Shown here piece after piece: positions 5,369-8,036 of a stretch of DNA of 8,036 bases. The stretch covers positions 1 to 8,036 of the forward strand of contig JAISPH010000105.1 of assembly GCA_031275035.1 (NCBI GenBank), in the 5' to 3' direction. A model generated the notes under the pieces. The model was not told where the DNA came from. It searched no databases and was given only the letters and a program-made list of their open reading frames with translations. Each line of letters begins with the position of its first letter. The stretch's first letter is position 1. This DNA comes from Treponema sp. GTDB lineage: Bacteria > Spirochaetota > Spirochaetia > Treponematales > Breznakiellaceae. Both the position numbers and the translations under genes were made by a program.

Positions 5369-6154
5369 ATGGAGACACAGATTGGGCGGGGGATAATTTT
5401 TGATATGGATGGGGTGCTTACCGATTCGGAGTGGTTTATCGCCGAAGCGGCAAGGCTGATGTTTCAGGAGACCCATCACCAGGCGGTTAGCCACGGAGAC
5501 TTCCTCCCCTTTGTGGGGCTGGGGGAAAACCGCTTCCTTGGGGGGGTAGCGGAAAAATACGGCATAGAAACCTTCGACCTGGAGCGGGATAAGGCGAGGA
5601 CCTACGCCATTTACGGGGATATCGCCAGGGGAAAGCTCAAGGCCCTGCCGGGGGCGCTTGCCTTTGTCCGCCGCTGCCGCATCCTGGGATGCAAGACCGC
5701 CCTGGCCACCAGTACGGATTATGCCAAGATGATGATAAACCTGACCGAAATCGGCCTTGCCCATGGCGCAGTCCCCGGCGGGGACGGTAGCGCCAACCAC
5801 GGAAGCCCCGGCGGCGCGGCGGCGGGGGACCGCGGAGCCGCCGGCGGGGACGGAAAGGCCAACCACGGAGCCGCCGGGGTTTTCGACGCCCTGGTCAACG
5901 GCCTTGATGTGGAGCGGCGCAAGCCCTTTCCGGACATTTTCCTGGAAGCGGCCCGGCGCATCCGTATCGAGCCCCGGCACTGCTGGGTGGTGGAGGACTC
6001 CGTGGGAGGGGTCGCCGCCGCAAAGGCCGCGGGGATGCGCTGCCTCGCCCTGCTTAGCACCTTCCCCGAGGGGGAGCTCCGGGCCGCCGGGGCGGACAGG
6101 ATCGTGCGGGATCTTTCCTGCATAGAGCCGGAGGACCTGCTCTCCGGGGCCTGA
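5369..6154 (+). CDS. HAD-superfamily hydrolase (beta-phosphoglucomutase-like phosphatase) with an internal Gly/Ala-rich insert
   Basis: Cytoplasmic HAD-family enzyme, probably a sugar-phosphate phosphatase or phosphomutase. Motif I is FDMDGVLTDS (residues 11-20, nucleophile Asp12 and acid Asp14). Motif II is in ALATSTD (111-117). The motif III lysine is Lys185 in RRKPFPD. Motif IV is VVEDS (207-211, Glu209 and Asp210). All catalytic elements are present, so the enzyme should be active. Between motifs II and III, about residues 133-169, lies a Gly/Ala/Asn/His-rich insert built from an imperfect duplication. Relatives normally have only a few residues here before the FDALVNGLDV strand. The start has a GGGAG site 7 nt upstream, overlapping the TAG stop of the regulator gene, so the two are one transcription unit. 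GC content is higher than in the neighbours, especially in the insert. The substrate is probably related to the imported sugar. Confidence 0.9.
   Translation: METQIGRGIIFDMDGVLTDSEWFIAEAARLMFQETHHQAVSHGDFLPFVGLGENRFLGGVAEKYGIETFDLERDKARTYAIYGDIARGKLKALPGALAFVRRCRILGCKTALATSTDYAKMMINLTEIGLAHGAVPGGDGSANHGSPGGAAAGDRGAAGGDGKANHGAAGVFDALVNGLDVERRKPFPDIFLEAARRIRIEPRHCWVVEDSVGGVAAAKAAGMRCLALLSTFPEGELRAAGADRIVRDLSCIEPEDLLSGA
5775..5876 (+). repeat. In-frame GC-rich direct repeat inside the phosphatase gene, 66-bp period
   Basis: Segments 5775-5810 and 5841-5876 match at 30 of 36 positions by eye, and the 66-bp offset keeps the frame (22 codons). They encode GGDGSANHG and GGDGKANHG. The DNA between them (GGGGACCGCGGAGCC, from 5825) resembles a further degraded copy. 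The pattern suggests duplication by slippage or unequal exchange that was kept because it preserves the reading frame. It is probably a flexible surface loop. Confidence 0.8.
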
Positions 6155-6177
6155 GCCCTCCCCGGCCGCCGGGCGCC

Positions 6178-6216
6178 CCCGGCACGCCCGCCAAGGACGG
6201 GGGCGTGCCGGGTTTT
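6178..6216 (+). terminator. Rho-independent terminator of the regulator-phosphatase unit
   Basis: CCCGGCACGCCC (6178-6189) pairs perfectly with GGGCGTGCCGGG (6201-6212) across an 11-nt loop, directly followed by TTTT (6213-6216). It starts 24 bp after the phosphatase stop codon and is oriented correctly for the plus strand. A smaller hairpin, CCCGG/CCGGG (6161-6173), precedes it. Confidence 0.85.
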
Positions 6217-6364
6217 CCCAAAAGCCTACAACTTTATCTTAGTCTATTTCTGCATAAAACACTAGACTTGTTTAATAACCATCTAAACCGGCCTGCCATA
6301 GTTTATGATACCACAAATGAAGAATCTCGGGGGCAAGCCCCGAGGTATAATCTTCGTTGGATAG
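6217..6364. other. AT-richer gene-free spacer with one GC-rich hairpin
   Basis: No credible gene is visible. It contains the perfect hairpin CTCGGGG (6326-6332) / CCCCGAG (6338-6344) with a GCAAG loop, and a weak inverted pair AGTCTA (6241-6246) / TAGACT (6263-6268). On the minus strand the open frame that follows the transposase remnant continues through this DNA to a TAA at 6272-6274. Its base composition differs sharply from the GC-rich gene on its left, in keeping with mobile-element debris. Confidence 0.45.
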
Positions 6365-6666
6365 GAAATTTATTGTACTGGCGGGGTCCATACCCCAATC
6401 AGAAGATTTGTTTTACAACTTTTTCGGTGGTAGTGAATTTAACCGAGGCAAACTCGAACCAAAGGTTCGATGGGGTATGGACCCCGCCTTCCAATCAAAG
6501 TCATTCTCAGTGAATGCCGATTACAGCAATGACCCCGATACGGATATGTCATGCTCTTAAATGTTTTCATTCTGCAATTGATATGTTCAATGACAACCCG
6601 TCTCCCCACAAGCTTTTTATTATATGCTTCTTCCCTGGTATTTCGCTCAATGAACTGTAAGGGATC
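6365..6666 (-). pseudogene. Decayed 3' end of an IS5-like (DDE) transposase gene
   Basis: Read on the minus strand, 6666 to 6493 encodes EEAYNKKLVGRRVVIEHINC, then RMKTFKSMTYPYRG and NRHSLRMTLI. This matches the pattern at the C-terminus of IS5-family transposases: the IEH glutamate of the DDE triad, then K-F and a Y-R block, then a hydrophobic end. The two catalytic aspartates and the rest of the N-terminal part are missing. The remnant begins within about 10 bp of the stop codon of the neighbouring reductase gene. Beyond a 109-bp inverted-repeat segment (6380-6488) the minus strand reads STINF, the residue pattern expected right after MTLI in this family. The transposase end therefore seems to have been split by that segment. 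It cannot encode a working protein. Confidence 0.65.
6380..6488. repeat. 109-bp segment bounded by perfect 18-bp inverted repeats
   Basis: GGCGGGGTCCATACCCCA (6380-6397) is the exact inverse of 6471-6488. The 73 bp between them contain a further perfect hairpin, TCGAACC (6454-6460) / GGTTCGA (6464-6470), directly against the right arm. No open frame of note lies inside. No flanking target duplication is obvious. The size and structure are those of a small non-autonomous, MITE-like element or other foldback repeat, sitting inside the transposase remnant. Confidence 0.7.
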
Positions 6667-6673
6667 TTTTTGG

Positions 6674-7825
6674 CTATATTCCAAAAAGCGCCGCCGCTTT
6701 TTTCATGTTTGACATGACGGGTATCCCAAAGGGGCATTTCTGTTCGCAGCTTGCACAGGAAAGACAGTCTGAGCCATGACTCCCAAGCCCCCTATAGTGC
6801 TGTTGTACCGTGGGGGGTATATCTTTTTCATTAAGGGCGGCTATATCGGCATAACGGGTTACGGCGGCTATGTCTATACCGGCCGGACAGGGCTGGCAGT
6901 GATTACAGTAAAGACAGCCCCCCTTGGACGAGCCCTTAAAATCCTTAATAAGCCCGCTATAATCCCGTTCCGCTTCGGTGGCGTCAAAATAGGCCAGGGC
7001 ATCCTGTATTTCCCCTTCACTTTTACTGCCCAAAAGAACGCTGGCCACCGCGGGACGGGTAAGGGCGTAGTGAATACAACGGCTGACGCTCATCGCCTTA
7101 CCCAGGGGGGATAATTCGGGGGAGAGCAGCTTTCCCGCAAGAAGCGTTTTCATGACCGTTATGGAAACCCGGCGCTGTTCACAAAGCCGGTAAAAACGCG
7201 CCCGGCCCGGCTCAATTTCCAAGTGGAATTTTTCCTTAAGTGTATCATCATTAAGGAGTTCGTAAATATCGGAATTAACCGGGGTCATGTCAAATACAGG
7301 ATTGACGCTGAACATGATAAGATCAACAATCCCGGTCTCCGCAATACGTCCGGCAATCTCACTATTATGACAGCTTGCGCCGATAGAGCGGATTAGCCCC
7401 TGTTCTTTTAAGCCAAGAACATAGTGCAGCAATTCATCCTCAAAACAAAGGGAAAAATCTTTATCCGTATCAACAAAGAAAAACATGCCAAAGTCTATGT
7501 AATCGGTTCCCAACCCGGTAAGAAGTCCTTCAAAATTTTTTTTACAAACCGAAATATCTCTGCTTACATCGTACTGACCATCGGTGGCGGAAGAGCCGAT
7601 GTGCCCCTGGATAAGCATTTTTTCCCGCCTGCCCCGCAATGCATGGTTTATATGATCCTGTACTTCGAGTCCGGGCATGCAGCAGTCCATAATATTTATG
7701 CCCCTATCCAGGGCATAAGCGATAACGCGATCCGTTTCCGCCGCGGAAATGCGGGCGATCCCCTCCGAGCCCAGGCCGATGACGCTGGCTTGTATTCCGG
7801 TTCTTCCGATTTGACGGTATTCCAT
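6674..7825 (-). CDS. Aldo/keto-reductase-like protein with C-terminal two-cluster [4Fe-4S] ferredoxin domain
   Basis: Predicted cytoplasmic oxidoreductase of 383 residues. Residues 1-290 follow the aldo/keto reductase barrel: MEYRQIGRTGIQASVIGLG at the start, GINIMDCC at 42-49, TDYIDFGMFFFVD at 107-119, a late SVLLGSKSEGEI at 262-273. The tail holds two cysteine motifs, C304-C307-C310-C313 (CLYCNHCQPCP) and C354-C357-C360-C364 (CLSCASCEQKCP), suited to two [4Fe-4S] clusters. The usual Asp-Tyr-Lys-His tetrad is mostly absent: Asp47 is present, but Phe116 occupies the His position and no Lys or Tyr is found where expected. It resembles COG1453-type proteins, in which cluster-based electron transfer may matter more than NADPH chemistry. 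The ATG at 7825 follows GGGG at 9 nt, with AGGAGG further upstream. It is monocistronic, and its stop abuts the transposase remnant. Confidence 0.88.
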   Translation of the reverse strand: MEYRQIGRTGIQASVIGLGSEGIARISAAETDRVIAYALDRGINIMDCCMPGLEVQDHINHALRGRREKMLIQGHIGSSATDGQYDVSRDISVCKKNFEGLLTGLGTDYIDFGMFFFVDTDKDFSLCFEDELLHYVLGLKEQGLIRSIGASCHNSEIAGRIAETGIVDLIMFSVNPVFDMTPVNSDIYELLNDDTLKEKFHLEIEPGRARFYRLCEQRRVSITVMKTLLAGKLLSPELSPLGKAMSVSRCIHYALTRPAVASVLLGSKSEGEIQDALAYFDATEAERDYSGLIKDFKGSSKGGCLYCNHCQPCPAGIDIAAVTRYADIAALNEKDIPPTVQQHYRGLGSHGSDCLSCASCEQKCPFGIPVMSNMKKAAALFGI

Positions 7826-7854
7826 GTTTTTAACCCCGCCCCTCCTGGCTGAAA

Positions 7855-7885
7855 AGTCTACACCATAAAGTTAACTCCAAGTCAA
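7855..7885 (-). promoter_or_regulatory. MerR-type promoter of the aldo/keto reductase gene (19-bp spacer)
   Basis: On the minus strand TTGACT (7885-7880) and TAGACT (7860-7855) are separated by exactly 19 bp, TGGAGTTAACTTTATGGTG. That spacer contains a GTTAAC-centred imperfect dyad. Over-long 19-bp spacers with a central dyad are the hallmark of promoters activated by MerR-family proteins, and AdhR/NmlR-type members commonly control aldehyde-responsive reductases with CTTNNAG-like half-sites. The predicted start is about 7848, 23 bp before the ATG. The MerR-family protein itself is not encoded in this window. Confidence 0.7.
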
Positions 7886-7936
7886 GCGTTTCCTAAAAAA
7901 AGGGAAAAATCGCCGTCAGGCCCCCGGTAATTTCCT

Positions 7937-7975
7937 CACCGTACCGGTGTGTTTTCCTTTAGAGTATCCCGGATA
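7937..7975 (+). repeat. 39-bp dispersed repeat, copy 2
   Basis: CACCGTACCGGTG (7937-7949), GTTTTC (7951-7956) and GTATCCCGGATA (7964-7975) repeat the blocks seen at 180-218, with the same 27-bp offset between the first and last blocks. The linker differs completely, so the two palindromic blocks look conserved rather than the whole segment. A TTGCCC follows both copies at nearly the same distance (231 and 7990). Confidence 0.65.
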
Positions 7976-8036
7976 GAGAGTAAATGCTTTTGCCCTGGCA
8001 CATAACGTTAAGTTGACGTAAAGCAGAGGAACGATT

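Noticed and set aside
5231..5980. Long minus-strand open frame (249 codons) across the regulator and phosphatase genes
   Set aside because: It is antisense to two well-supported genes, has Gly/Pro/Arg-rich composition and no family pattern. It follows from GC-rich codon bias.
5719..6125. Open frames on both strands over the phosphatase 3' half
   Set aside because: Both are rich in Ala, Pro, Ser and Arg with no domain pattern. They are shadows of the high-GC HAD coding sequence.
6454..6470. TCGAACC/GGTTCGA stem resembling a tRNA T arm
   Set aside because: No acceptor, D or anticodon arms can be built around it, and it lies inside the inverted-repeat element.
6205..6513. Plus-strand open frame of 102 codons after the phosphatase
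   Set aside because: It starts inside the terminator stem, crosses the inverted-repeat element and has no recognisable pattern. The minus-strand transposase remnant explains part of the same DNA better.
6683..6702. AAAAAGCG/CGCTTTTT hairpin with T run, terminator-like in both directions
   Set aside because: It lies within the last codons of the reductase gene (Lys-Lys-Ala-Ala-Ala-Leu-Phe). Termination there would remove the stop codon, so codon content explains it better.

Overview
The window looks like part of a free-living or gut bacterial chromosome with moderately high GC. It carries a compact, divergently arranged carbohydrate-uptake locus, then an insertion-sequence graveyard, then a stand-alone redox gene. 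The ABC operon style, the PocR-type AraC regulator and the iron-sulfur aldo/keto reductase suggest an anaerobe. A termite-gut-like treponeme (Spirochaetota) or a clostridial-type Firmicute would fit. This is inferred from gene style only and is low confidence.

Layout. Positions 1-308 hold no gene: a pyrimidine-rich, purine-repeat-like stretch, a small terminator-like hairpin and one copy of a dispersed repeat. On the minus strand, read from 4395 down to 309, is a four-gene operon: a sugar-nucleotidyltransferase-like gene (3481-4395), a lipoprotein solute-binding protein (2170-3417), a MalF-type permease (1164-2075) and a MalG-type permease (309-1148). There is no ATPase gene, so the transporter presumably borrows a shared MsmK/MalK-type ATPase. 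Hairpins lie on both sides of the binding-protein cistron. The 100-bp divergent region 4396-4495 contains two palindromes and candidate promoters for both directions. On the plus strand are a PocR-AraC regulator (4496-5359), probably made from a leaderless or near-leaderless mRNA, and, 9 bp further on, a HAD-superfamily phosphatase (5369-6154) carrying an unusual Gly/Ala-rich internal duplication. A strong terminator closes that unit (6178-6216).

Positions 6217-6673 hold the decayed 3' end of an IS5-like transposase, apparently split by a 109-bp element bounded by perfect 18-bp inverted repeats. The minus-strand gene 6674-7825 encodes an aldo/keto-reductase-like protein with a two-cluster ferredoxin tail. 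Its promoter has the 19-bp spacer and central GTTAAC dyad typical of MerR-family (AdhR/NmlR-like) activation. A second copy of the dispersed repeat lies at 7937-7975.

How it could work together (inference). The regulator senses a small ligand and controls both transcription units. The binding protein and two permeases import a sugar or glycoside. The nucleotidyltransferase and the HAD phosphatase act on the imported or phosphorylated sugar inside the cell. The substrate cannot be read from the sequence. The aldo/keto reductase is a separate, probably stress- or aldehyde-responsive unit.
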